A stretch of 8,005 bases of DNA from an uncultured Sutterella sp. (GTDB lineage Bacteria; Pseudomonadota; Gammaproteobacteria; Burkholderiales; Burkholderiaceae_F), in assembly GCA_905206365.1 (NCBI GenBank), contig CAJLHF010000067.1, positions 1 through 8,005 of the forward strand, given 5' to 3'. The position numbers and the translations under genes were made by a program. How positions within the stretch are numbered: position 1 is the first letter of the stretch; each line of letters opens with the position of its first letter. Of this stretch, positions 1 to 7,216 are shown one piece after another. The notes beneath the pieces were generated by a model that was not told the origin of the DNA, ran no database searches, and saw only the letters and a program-made list of their open reading frames with translations.

Positions 1-262
1 GATAGTTCGCCCCGAAGGGACACGTCGAAATGCAGGGCGCGTTTTCGCACTGCTGGCACTGCACGAGGATCTGCACCGGGCGGCGGGCACGTTCCACCGT
101 CACCTTGCGGATATTGGAGGGGAGCCATTCCCAACCGGCCACTTCGCCCGTCAACATGTCGGGGTAGTTCGTCTGCGCGCACGCGACGATGCACGCCGAG
201 CACCCGACGCACTGCGTGGCGTCGAAGAGGTGCGCGAGTTTCTTATGTTTCTTGTCCGTCAT
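1..262 (-). CDS. 4Fe-4S ferredoxin-like electron-transfer subunit (partial, C-terminus off window)
   Basis: The first 87 residues of a four-cluster type iron-sulfur protein (DmsB/NrfC/PhsB family) are visible. Two cysteine groups are present: C18-x2-C21-x2-C24-x3-C28 (CVGCSACIVAC) and C69-x2-C72-x4-C77-x3-C81 (CQQCENAPCISTCP). Family members carry two more groups further on, which would lie beyond the left edge. The start ATG at 260-262 has an AAGGAG ribosome site at 271-276, 8 nt upstream. No signal peptide is seen; such subunits are normally exported by riding with their Tat-signal partner, and here that would be the molybdoenzyme whose stop lies only 19 nt upstream. Inferred role: it carries electrons between a membrane quinol-oxidising subunit (expected next, outside the window) and the molybdoenzyme. 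The family is clear; the exact complex is not. Confidence 0.93.
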   Translation of the reverse strand, partial: MTDKKHKKLAHLFDATQCVGCSACIVACAQTNYPDMLTGEVAGWEWLPSNIRKVTVERARRPVQILVQCQQCENAPCISTCPFGANY

Positions 263-281
263 TCTCGGATCTCCTTCGGCC

Positions 282-2876
282 TCAGAGGCGCTTCACGCGC
301 ACGGAGCTGTTGTTCGCAAGGTTGCCGCAGACGGGCTGCGCGAAGCCCGTGGCGAACCAATGCGAGTTGATGCCTTCGCGCACCCAGGCGTATTCGGGCG
401 GGAGGTTCTTCGTGCGAACGCCCCCGGAGAAGCCGTGCGAGAAGAGGCTCCCCGGCATGACGCGGTTCGTGACCGTGACGCGCGCTTCGCCCTTGACGCC
501 CGTGTCGATGCCCGTCACTTCGATCATGTCGCCCGTCGAGATCCCGAGACGTTCGGCGTCGACGGGATGCATCCAGAGGGTGCGGTCCCCGAGGAACTTC
601 GTCGGCCACGTGAAGATCGTGACGCCCGAGCACGAGGCACTGTCCTTCCCGGAGACGAGGAAGAACTCGTCCGAGCGGGGCTTCGGCTGCGTGTAGGCCT
701 TCGGGTACTCGAAGTCCGTGAGACCCTTCAAGCCCTTTTCCTGGTACTTCGACGCACAGAGGAAGGAGACGATTTCGGGCTTCCCGGTGGGCGTCCCGAA
801 GGGCTTCTTGTAGGGATAAACGCCGAACTTCTTTTCAGCCGTACGGCACCAGCCCTTTTCGGCGATTTCGGCGGCGATCCGGTCGCCTTCGCCGGGCTTC
901 GATTCGTTCTTCGACGCGATGAACTTCGCCCAGGCCTTTTCCGTCATGCCGTCGAACCACGCCTTCCATTCTTCCGTCGTGCGGCATTCCTTCGCGTAAC
1001 CCAGACGGTCGGCGGCACGGTCGGGATAGGCGCGGCGCAGGATTTCGCAGAACTGCCAGATTTCGTGGCGCGCTTCGCACCCTTCGGGGAGCGGCAAACC
1101 GGCGCTGTTCAACTGGATGTTCCCGTCGAGCGCCCACTTGACGCCCGCGTACTCGTGCCATTCGAGGAACATCGTCGACGGCAGCACGTAGTCCGCGTAG
1201 TCGATGATTTCGTGCGGGAGGATGTCCTGCACGACGAGGAGTTCGAGCGCGCGCAGGGCTTCCGCCATGCGGTTCGAATTCGCTTCGCGGTGGAACATGG
1301 TCGAGCCCGTCACGAAGACGGCGCGAACGGGATAGGGTTCTTCCTTGAGGATCGCCCGGAAAACGGTCGAGAAGGTGCCCGAACTTTCGGGATAGATTTC
1401 CTTGTCGAGGGCTTTGCCGAAGGGGATTTCCCACGTCTGACCCGCGGGGCCCTTGCCCTTCGTGCCGCTCGAAGAAGCGGAAGGCATCTTGAGGCCGCCG
1501 CCCTGCGTCACGACAAAACCGCCCTTCTGATCGAGCGAGCCCGTAAAGAGGTTCAACGCGCTCATCAGCTGATAGGCTTCGTTGTCGTTCCCGTTGCGGG
1601 ACGAGTACCAACCGTCGTCGCAAACGCCGCCCAACGTGAAGAATTCACGCGCGACCGTCACGATCCGCTCGGCGGGGATCCCCGTCACGGCGGAAGCTTC
1701 TTCGGGCGTCCACTTCGAAGCCGTGCGGGCAAAGACCGCATAGGCCGTTTCCACGTCAAGCGTCGCACCGTCCGTACCCGTCACGGTACCCGTGAAGTCG
1801 AGGTCCGGATCGACCCCTTCGGGTTCCGCAAAACCCGTAACCGTGCCCTTTTCGTCCTTGACAAGACCCATCGGGCGAAGTTCTCCGGACGCTTTGTCCA
1901 TGACGACGAAGGCCGTGCCGTCCGTCGCACCCGGGCAGCATTCGGCAGCCGTCACGGGCTTCATCGAGTTCGTCCGAACGAGGTAGGGAGCGTTCGTCCA
2001 CTTCGCGAGGAACGCGCGGTCGACGAGGTTTTCGCGGATCGCAACGTTGACCAACGCGTAGATGAAGGCCGAGTCCGTACCCGGCTTGATCGGGAGCCAT
2101 TCGGCGTCGCCGAACGCCCCTTCGGGCATGCGCGGGTCCACAAAAAGCACGCGGGCGCCCGCTTCGCGGGCGCGAGCGAGGACGCTCGAAACGCCCATGG
2201 CGCAGTTGAGCGTACGGCCGATACAAAGGAGGTACCGCACGCGCGCGTAGTCGGGTTCGACCTTGCCCGCGCTGTCGAAGCCCTTGCCGAACACCATGCG
2301 GCGCCCCATGACGGACGCGCTGTTGCAGGTCGAGCTGTGACCGATCACGTTCGGAGTGCCGAGCGCCGCACCGAACCACTTCTGCATCGAGGAGAAGTTG
2401 TGGCTCGTCATCGCGACGGCGCGTTCGCCGTCCTTTTCGCAGATCGCCTTCACCTTCGCGGCGATTTCATCGAGCGCCTGATCCCAGGAAATTTCTTCGA
2501 ACTTCCCTTCGCCCTTTTCGCCGACGCGCTTCATGGGCTTTTTCAAGCGCAGCGGATGCGCCCAGGCCCAAACGGCCGACGCCCCGCGCGCGCAGCAACC
2601 GCGCTGAGGGTGCGAGGGGTTCGGCATGATCTTGACCGTCTGAGGCGAATACGGTTCGCCCTTCTTGTGCATGGCCAAAAGACCGCAGTAGCCGCCGCAA
2701 ACGTTGCAGGCGCAGGGACGCGCCTCCCAACCTTCGGACTTCAGCTGTGCGACTTCGGCTTCGAGCGTCGACCAGGGGACGGCCGCTCCCGCGACCGTCG
2801 CACCCGCCGCGCCGAGGAACGTACGACGGGAAAGCTTGGGGAGAACCGTCGCGCTTTCCGTGGTGTTCTTCGTCAT
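282..2876 (-). CDS. Tat-exported molybdopterin oxidoreductase, PsrA/PhsA-like catalytic subunit
   Basis: An 864-residue catalytic subunit of the DMSO-reductase superfamily. It opens with a Tat signal (SRRTFLGAAG, residues 16-25), so it should fold with bis-MGD cofactor in the cytoplasm and work in the periplasm. A [4Fe-4S] site follows: C57-x2-C60-x3-C64, with C95 in GCCARG as the likely fourth ligand. C184 in the segment GHSSTCNSAS is the probable molybdenum ligand, as in the polysulfide, thiosulfate and tetrathionate reductase branch. The C-terminal cofactor-binding domain ends near residue 864 (NLANNSSVRVKRL). The start at 2874-2876 is chosen because AAGGAG (2887-2892) sits 10 nt upstream and the Tat motif then lies at the normal distance; an in-frame extension to 3017 has neither. 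It is followed after 19 nt by the iron-sulfur subunit. The substrate cannot be read from the sequence: polysulfide, thiosulfate, tetrathionate, arsenate or an organic acceptor are all possible. Confidence 0.9.
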   Translation of the reverse strand: MTKNTTESATVLPKLSRRTFLGAAGATVAGAAVPWSTLEAEVAQLKSEGWEARPCACNVCGGYCGLLAMHKKGEPYSPQTVKIMPNPSHPQRGCCARGASAVWAWAHPLRLKKPMKRVGEKGEGKFEEISWDQALDEIAAKVKAICEKDGERAVAMTSHNFSSMQKWFGAALGTPNVIGHSSTCNSASVMGRRMVFGKGFDSAGKVEPDYARVRYLLCIGRTLNCAMGVSSVLARAREAGARVLFVDPRMPEGAFGDAEWLPIKPGTDSAFIYALVNVAIRENLVDRAFLAKWTNAPYLVRTNSMKPVTAAECCPGATDGTAFVVMDKASGELRPMGLVKDEKGTVTGFAEPEGVDPDLDFTGTVTGTDGATLDVETAYAVFARTASKWTPEEASAVTGIPAERIVTVAREFFTLGGVCDDGWYSSRNGNDNEAYQLMSALNLFTGSLDQKGGFVVTQGGGLKMPSASSSGTKGKGPAGQTWEIPFGKALDKEIYPESSGTFSTVFRAILKEEPYPVRAVFVTGSTMFHREANSNRMAEALRALELLVVQDILPHEIIDYADYVLPSTMFLEWHEYAGVKWALDGNIQLNSAGLPLPEGCEARHEIWQFCEILRRAYPDRAADRLGYAKECRTTEEWKAWFDGMTEKAWAKFIASKNESKPGEGDRIAAEIAEKGWCRTAEKKFGVYPYKKPFGTPTGKPEIVSFLCASKYQEKGLKGLTDFEYPKAYTQPKPRSDEFFLVSGKDSASCSGVTIFTWPTKFLGDRTLWMHPVDAERLGISTGDMIEVTGIDTGVKGEARVTVTNRVMPGSLFSHGFSGGVRTKNLPPEYAWVREGINSHWFATGFAQPVCGNLANNSSVRVKRL

Positions 2877-3244
2877 AGTGGGATCTCTCCTTAAGTTGCC
2901 GCTCCGTCGCTCGGAAGAAAGAGGGGTTCCCTTTCGAGGCGGGCGGCTCGTTTGTGCTTCGTTTCGGGCTTTTTCCGGGAGTCTGCTCCGCAACTTTCCC
3001 TGCGGCTCACGGAACAAGCTCCGAACGAGCGCCCCACACTAAAGGAGAGGCCCTACCTTCGTATGTGCGGAATTGTACGTAGAGCGCGTTGTTACGCTAT
3101 TCCAAACAAAACACAACGGAAACACTCGACTTTTCGCCGGATTCTTCCTGCTTGACTCATCCGCTTCAAATACCAGAAATTTTTTTTGGCTATGCGGCTG
3201 TTTCCGACCGTTTTCGAAGTTTCGAATTCTTGATAAAAAGGTCG
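2877..3244 (-). promoter_or_regulatory. Long untranslated leader of the molybdoenzyme operon
   Basis: About 360 nt lie between the predicted promoter and the molybdoenzyme start codon. I find no convincing gene here: the short reading frames on the plus strand lack ribosome sites and recognisable motifs. The half nearest the promoter (about 3100-3244) is AT-rich and includes an A8 run on the minus strand (plus-strand T8 at 3180-3187). The proximal half (2890-3050) returns to high GC and has only short inverted repeats. The leader ends in the AAGGAG site used by the molybdoenzyme. Its length leaves room for RNA-level control, but no known riboswitch motif is recognised. Confidence 0.45.
3212..3227. 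repeat. Tandem TTTCGAA repeat near the predicted transcription start
   Basis: Two adjacent 8-bp units on the plus strand, TTTCGAAG (3212-3219) and TTTCGAAT (3220-3227), each contain the palindrome TTCGAA. They lie just downstream of the predicted -10 box (3245-3250), at about +10 to +26 on the minus strand. That is a plausible place for a repressor or activator to act, but the match to any known regulator is not established. Confidence 0.4.
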
Positions 3245-3272
3245 ACTATAGGGCTATGCTTTCGATTGACAA
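3245..3272 (-). promoter_or_regulatory. Sigma70-like promoter for the molybdoenzyme operon
   Basis: Reading the minus strand, TTGTCA (3267-3272) and TATAGT (3245-3250) are separated by 16 bp. Each matches the -35 or -10 consensus at five of six positions. Transcription would start near 3238 and run toward the molybdoenzyme. The site lies in an AT-rich island between the hydrogenase terminator hairpins and the molybdoenzyme, which is where a promoter is needed. A direct repeat CTATAGG occurs at 3246-3252 and 3276-3282, 30 bp apart, bracketing the promoter. Confidence 0.6.
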
Positions 3273-3392
3273 TATCTATAGGTAAGGAGCAACCGCACGA
3301 CGCCGCATTCCGACCGAATGTTTCGGAAGGTCGATAAACACGGCGAACGGCGGGACGGAAGAAGGAAGGAGAGCTAGCAGTCTGAAATACGA

Positions 3393-3427
3393 AACCCCGC
3401 CCGGGATGCGGTATCCCGAACGGGGTT
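3393..3427 (-). terminator. Hairpin terminator at the end of the hydrogenase operon
   Basis: A 7-bp outer stem (AACCCCG, 3421-3427 with 3393-3399), a 2-by-2 internal loop and a 6-bp inner stem (CGGGAT, 3413-3418 with 3402-3407) close a 5-nt loop. On the minus strand the stem is followed by a moderately T-rich stretch (TTTCGTATTTC), weaker than a canonical run of T. It lies about 100 nt after the hyaC stop and before the molybdoenzyme promoter, so it most likely ends hya transcription. Confidence 0.6.
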
Positions 3428-3443
3428 CATGTTGTCGTGCGGT

Positions 3444-3484
3444 CCTGCGGCTCGGGGAGGGAGAACGCTCCCCGAAACCGCAGG
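3444..3484 (-). terminator. First hairpin downstream of hyaC
   Basis: CCTGCGG (3444-3450) pairs with CCGCAGG (3478-3484), and CGGGGAG (3453-3459) pairs with CTCCCCG (3468-3474). A 2-by-3 internal loop separates the two stems and the terminal loop is 8 nt. It starts about 43 nt after the hyaC stop. No T-run follows, so alone it is more likely to stabilise the 3' end or assist the second hairpin at 3393-3427 than to terminate. Confidence 0.5.
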
Positions 3485-3527
3485 CGGCTTTGAGGCCGAT
3501 TGGGATTGATCGTGCTCTCTCTAGCGC

Positions 3528-4232
3528 TCAGTGGCCCTTGAACATGCGAAGGCCCGTGCTCATCGACGAAAGGGTCGTCGCGCCGCCCATCACGTCTTCG
3601 CGGAAGCTCATGTAGATGTGAGCGATCGAGAAGAGGATGAAGACGTACATGAGCGCGTGGTGCACCGTACGAACGGCCTGCGCGTCGCCGAAGAGCGTGA
3701 AGACCCAGCCGAAGTAGGTCATCCAACCCGTATCCCATCCCCAGGCCTGGGCGTAGAGCGCGAGACCCGTGATGATGATGAGAAAGGAACCGAGCACGAA
3801 CATCGCGAACATCGCGAGCTGCGCCAGGGGGTTGTGCCCCGCGTACTCCGGAGCGGTCTTCTTCATGAAGAGGTAGTAGGCGACCTGCGCGAAGACGCCC
3901 TTCCACCACTTGAGGGACCACAGAGGCGGCAGGAAGATCATGCGGGCGTAGCGGTTCCCGACTGCGGCCCAGTAGAGGCGATAGACGAAAAGCCCCGTAA
4001 AGACGATGCCGGCAACGAAGTGGGCGAGACGCACGTAACCGAAGTCGTACGTCGACCACGTATCGCCGATGTTCGCCGTGAGCGGAGCTCCGATCAGAAA
4101 GCCCGTGACGATCATCACGGCCATTGCGATCGCCATCGCCCAGTGCCAGACTCGCACGGGAGCTTCCCACACGTAGATGGGATGCGTTCCCGCGGAGACG
4201 TCGACCTCGAAGGTGACCGGATCGATTTTCAT
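3528..4232 (-). CDS. hyaC: [NiFe] hydrogenase cytochrome b subunit HyaC
   Basis: A 234-residue integral membrane di-haem cytochrome b that anchors the hydrogenase dimer and passes its electrons to quinone. It closely resembles E. coli HyaC: shared blocks include EAPVRVWHW (residues 23-31), GYVRLAHFVAG (65-75), YWAAVGNRY, GHNPLAQLAMF and the ending HIYMSFRED (205-213). Four hydrophobic membrane segments can be seen (about 31-50, 68-90, 138-162 and 190-209). Histidines 30, 71, 191 or 192, and 205 lie at the expected haem-ligand places. The start at 4230-4232 has AAAGGAG 6 nt upstream. It is separated from hyaB by 81 nt and is the last hya gene before two hairpins. It should form the periplasm-facing complex with HyaA and HyaB. 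Confidence 0.95.
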   Translation of the reverse strand: MKIDPVTFEVDVSAGTHPIYVWEAPVRVWHWAMAIAMAVMIVTGFLIGAPLTANIGDTWSTYDFGYVRLAHFVAGIVFTGLFVYRLYWAAVGNRYARMIFLPPLWSLKWWKGVFAQVAYYLFMKKTAPEYAGHNPLAQLAMFAMFVLGSFLIIITGLALYAQAWGWDTGWMTYFGWVFTLFGDAQAVRTVHHALMYVFILFSIAHIYMSFREDVMGGATTLSSMSTGLRMFKGH

Positions 4233-4253
4233 AGCTCACTCCTTTGAGTTCCG

Positions 4254-4291
4254 GGGAGGCGGGACGAAGCCTTGCGGTACGCCCTCCTCCC
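4254..4291 (-). repeat. Inverted repeat in the hyaB-hyaC spacer
   Basis: GGGAGG (4254-4259) pairs with CCTCCC (4286-4291), then after a single mismatch GGG (4261-4263) pairs with CCC (4282-4284), enclosing an 18-nt loop. No T-run follows on the minus strand, so it is unlikely to be a full terminator. It could adjust relative hyaB and hyaC expression. With this GC content chance formation is also possible. Confidence 0.35.
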
Positions 4292-4313
4292 TCGGCACCC
4301 GTCGTTATCGGGC

Positions 4314-6080
4314 TCAGCGAACCCGCACGCGGCAGAGTTCTTCACCCTCGGGGTTGTAGAGATGCGTCGCGCACGCGAGACACGGGTCGAAACTGTGAAT
4401 CGTGCGGATGATCTCGAGGGGACGTTCCGGATCCGCCACGGGCGTGCCGATCAGAGACGACTCGAACGCCCCCAGAGCGCCTTCGGGCGAGCGGGGCGAG
4501 GCGTTCCACGTCGTCGGCACGATCGCCTGCCAGTTGGCGATGCGCGTATCTTTGATGACGCACCAGTGACCGAGCGCTCCGCGCGGCGCTTCGCAGAAGC
4601 CCACGCCGCGGCATTCCTTCGGCCACGTCTTCGGTTCCCAGAACTCCATGTTCGCCGCGGCTTCGTCGCCCGCCTTGATGTTGGCGGTGAGGTCGTCGAC
4701 GTACTGAATCATCTTCTGCGCCGCCCAGTGGCATTCGAGCGCGCGGGCCGCGTGACGGCCGAGCGTCGAGAAGACCGCTTCGAGCGGGAGATTGAGTTCC
4801 TGCAGAAGACCCAAAGCCGGTTCCTTGATGTGCGGAACGTTCTTCGCAACGCCCATGACGAGGCGGGCGAGCGGGCCCACTTCCATCATGTGCCCCTTCC
4901 AGCGCGGCGACTTGATCCAGGAGTACTTGCCGTCGGCGGAGAGCCACTTGAACTTCGTCTTCGTGCCGTCCGAGCCCGGGGGAAGTTCGAAGGCCTGATC
5001 CGTGACGCCTTCCCAGGGGTGCAGACCCTTGGTGGCATCGGGGTACTTGTACCAGGAGTGGTCGACGAATTCCTGAATCTGCTGGAGGTCGCGCAAGTCG
5101 ACGTCGTGGACTTCGTCCAACTTCCCGTCGACGATCGCGCCGCGCGGCAGCTGCAGGCTCGCATCCGACCAGTCGTTCGCGACTTCGGGGAAGTCGCCGT
5201 AGCAAAGGACGTTCTTGCCGGAGAGGCCCCCGCCCACCTTGAACCATTCGGGGTAGAAGGAGGCGATCGCCTTGATGTCGGGCAGATACACGTTCTCAAC
5301 CATTTCGAGCGACTTCTTCGCGATGTCGCGCATGTAGTTGAGAGTGACTTCGTTCACCATCGTGCCCTGAGCGCCCGTGTCGTGGACGTTGATCGGGCAG
5401 GCGACGCCGCCCACGAGATAGTTCGGGTGCGGATTCTTGCCGCCCAGAATCGTGTGGATGCGAACGATTTCCTTCTGGAAGTCGAGCACTTCAAGGTAAT
5501 GCGTGACCGCAAGGAGGTTGACCGCCGGCGGCAGCTTCATTTCCGGGTGACCCCAGTAGCCCTTGTTGAAAATACCGAGCTGACCGGAAGCGACGAACTT
5601 CTTCAGGCGATTCTGCACGTCGCGGAAGTACCCGACCGAAGCGAGCGGATGCTTCGGGGAGATCTTCTGCTGCAGATCGGCCGTTTCGCGGGGATCGGCT
5701 TCAAGCGCGCTCACCACGTCGACCCAGTCTAGGGCCGAGAGCTGATAGAAGTGCACGAGGTGGTCGTGCACGTAGAGGGTCGCGTTCATCAGGTTGCGGA
5801 TGATGTTCGCGTTCTTCGGGATCTTGATCCCGATGGCGTCTTCGACGCTGCGAACGGCAGCCAAAGCGTGAATGCCCGTGCACACGCCGCAGATGCGTTC
5901 CACGAACGCCCAGGCGTCGCGCGGATCGCGCCCCTTGAGAATCACTTCAAGCCCGCGCCACATGGTGCCCGTGCTCATCGAGTCCGCAATGCGGTTGTCT
6001 TCGCCCAGAAGCGCCTGCACGCGAAGGTGACCTTCGATGCGGGTTACGGGGTCGACGACGATACGGCGTTCGTTGCTCAT
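4314..6080 (-). CDS. hyaB: [NiFe] hydrogenase large (catalytic) subunit HyaB
   Basis: A 588-residue catalytic subunit that oxidises H2 at a Ni-Fe centre. The L1 motif RICGVCT holds C64 and C67, and the L2 motif DPCLACATH near the C-terminus holds C567 and C570, giving the four cysteine ligands. After H573 a 15-residue tail (LYNPEGEELCRVRVR) remains. E. coli HyaB has a tail of the same length, removed by the protease HyaD after NiFe insertion. No signal peptide is present; export is expected in complex with the Tat signal of HyaA. The ATG at 6078-6080 overlaps the hyaA stop (ATGA), with GGAGG 6 nt upstream inside hyaA, so translation is probably coupled. The length is close to the E. coli protein. 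All active-site cysteines are intact, so the enzyme looks functional. Confidence 0.97.
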   Translation of the reverse strand: MSNERRIVVDPVTRIEGHLRVQALLGEDNRIADSMSTGTMWRGLEVILKGRDPRDAWAFVERICGVCTGIHALAAVRSVEDAIGIKIPKNANIIRNLMNATLYVHDHLVHFYQLSALDWVDVVSALEADPRETADLQQKISPKHPLASVGYFRDVQNRLKKFVASGQLGIFNKGYWGHPEMKLPPAVNLLAVTHYLEVLDFQKEIVRIHTILGGKNPHPNYLVGGVACPINVHDTGAQGTMVNEVTLNYMRDIAKKSLEMVENVYLPDIKAIASFYPEWFKVGGGLSGKNVLCYGDFPEVANDWSDASLQLPRGAIVDGKLDEVHDVDLRDLQQIQEFVDHSWYKYPDATKGLHPWEGVTDQAFELPPGSDGTKTKFKWLSADGKYSWIKSPRWKGHMMEVGPLARLVMGVAKNVPHIKEPALGLLQELNLPLEAVFSTLGRHAARALECHWAAQKMIQYVDDLTANIKAGDEAAANMEFWEPKTWPKECRGVGFCEAPRGALGHWCVIKDTRIANWQAIVPTTWNASPRSPEGALGAFESSLIGTPVADPERPLEIIRTIHSFDPCLACATHLYNPEGEELCRVRVR

Positions 6081-7171
6081 TCCTTGCCTCCGATTTCCTT
6101 ATTCGTCTTGTTGCGGGCCTGTGCGACGGCGGAAAGCGCCGCATGCGCGGCCGCGGCGGCGCCGACGACGGCAACCGTCGCAAGCCCCACTTTGTCGACC
6201 GTCGATTCGACGCCGCCCCAGCCCGGGGGCAGAACCGTCGTTTCGTGTTCGTAGAACGACCCCTTGTCGAAGAAGTTCGGTTCCGAGCAACCGATGCAAC
6301 CGTGACCGGACTGAACGGGCCACGAAAGACCTTCGTTCCAACGAACGGTGGAACACGCGTTGTAGGTGGTCGGCCCCTTGCAACCCACCTTGTAGAGGCA
6401 GTAGCCGAGCTTCGCGCCCAAGTCGTCGAACTGTTCGACGAACTGACCCGCGTCGAAGTGACCGCGGCGGTAGCACTTATCGTGAATGCGCTGGCCGTAG
6501 AACATCTTCGGACGACCCATGCGGTCAAGCGGCGGCAGGCGGTCGTAGGTGAGGATGTAGGTGACGACGGCCGTCATTACTTCCGGAATCGGGGGGCAAC
6601 CCGGGACGAGCACGATGGGCTTGTCCTTGATGATTTCCGTAATCGGCACGGCGTGCGTCGGATTCGGCTTTGCGGCCTGCACGCAACCCCATGCGGCGCA
6701 GGAACCCCAGCCGATCACGGCCTTGGCGTCCTTCGCGACGTGCTTGATCTTGTCGAGGAAAATCTCACCGCCCGGGATGCAGTTGACGCCGTCGTCCGCA
6801 AGCGGAACGTTCCCTTCCACGGCGAGGATGTAATTGCCCTTGTACTTCGTGATCGTTTCTTCGAGGGCTTCTTCGGCCTGCGCGCCCGCGGCCGCCATGA
6901 TCGTGTCGTCGTAGTCGAGCGAGATCATGGAAAGGACGAGGTCCTTCGCAACGGGCGTGTAAGAACGAATGAAGGATTCCGTACAGCAGGTGCATTCAAG
7001 ACCGTGGAGCCACACGACGGGCGTGCGGGGTTTGGTTTCCATCGCCTGAGCGATTTCCTGAGCGCCCGCGTTGCCGAGCCCGAGGCTTGCGGCCGTGAGC
7101 GAGCAGAACTGCAGGAAGCTTCGCCGGCTCACGCCCCGGCGGCGAAGGGCTTCGTATTGCGTTTCAAACAT
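6077..7171 (-). CDS. hyaA: [NiFe] hydrogenase small subunit HyaA, O2-tolerant group 1d type
   Basis: A 364-residue electron-transfer subunit. A Tat signal (SRRSFLQFCS, residues 15-24) is followed by the mature domain and a C-terminal membrane helix (about 326-350, GLATVAVVGAAAAAHAAL). Cysteines 60, 62, 63, 158, 163 and 192 correspond, with a constant offset of 43, to mature E. coli Hyd-1 residues 17, 19, 20, 115, 120 and 149. These ligate the unusual proximal [4Fe-3S] cluster that gives O2 tolerance. The distal cluster ligands (H230, C233, C258, C264) and medial ones (C273, C292, C295) keep the same offset. The start at 7169-7171 is preferred because GGGAG (7179-7183) lies 7 nt upstream. An in-frame ATG at 7187-7189 has no such site. 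It is the first gene of hyaABC and overlaps hyaB by four bases. Confidence 0.96.
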   Translation of the reverse strand: MFETQYEALRRRGVSRRSFLQFCSLTAASLGLGNAGAQEIAQAMETKPRTPVVWLHGLECTCCTESFIRSYTPVAKDLVLSMISLDYDDTIMAAAGAQAEEALEETITKYKGNYILAVEGNVPLADDGVNCIPGGEIFLDKIKHVAKDAKAVIGWGSCAAWGCVQAAKPNPTHAVPITEIIKDKPIVLVPGCPPIPEVMTAVVTYILTYDRLPPLDRMGRPKMFYGQRIHDKCYRRGHFDAGQFVEQFDDLGAKLGYCLYKVGCKGPTTYNACSTVRWNEGLSWPVQSGHGCIGCSEPNFFDKGSFYEHETTVLPPGWGGVESTVDKVGLATVAVVGAAAAAHAALSAVAQARNKTNKEIGGKE

Positions 7172-7216
7172 AGGGGTTCTCCCACGCATTGTTTTTATCC
7201 GGACCGAAAGACCGAA

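Noticed and set aside
189..2894. 901-codon open frame on the plus strand
   Set aside because: It is antisense to the molybdoenzyme, has Arg- and His-rich low-information sequence with no family motifs, and reflects codon bias in GC-rich DNA.
2877..3017. 47-residue N-terminal extension of the molybdoenzyme
   Set aside because: It would bury the Tat signal, has no ribosome site at its ATG, and lies upstream of a good AAGGAG plus ATG.
3262..3285. FNR/CRP-type binding site
   Set aside because: TTGAC-like half-sites occur near 3229 and 3266, but no second half at the required spacing was found.
3293..3400. Possible small gene on the plus strand between the promoter island and the hya terminator
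   Set aside because: The frames are short, lack ribosome sites, and have no recognisable motif.
4272..5732. 486-codon open frame on the plus strand
   Set aside because: It lies opposite hyaB, whose catalytic motifs are intact, and shows no domain, signal or ribosome site of its own.
7187..7189. Alternative hyaA start six codons upstream
   Set aside because: It has no ribosome site before it, and the GGGAG serving the later ATG would be inside the coding part.
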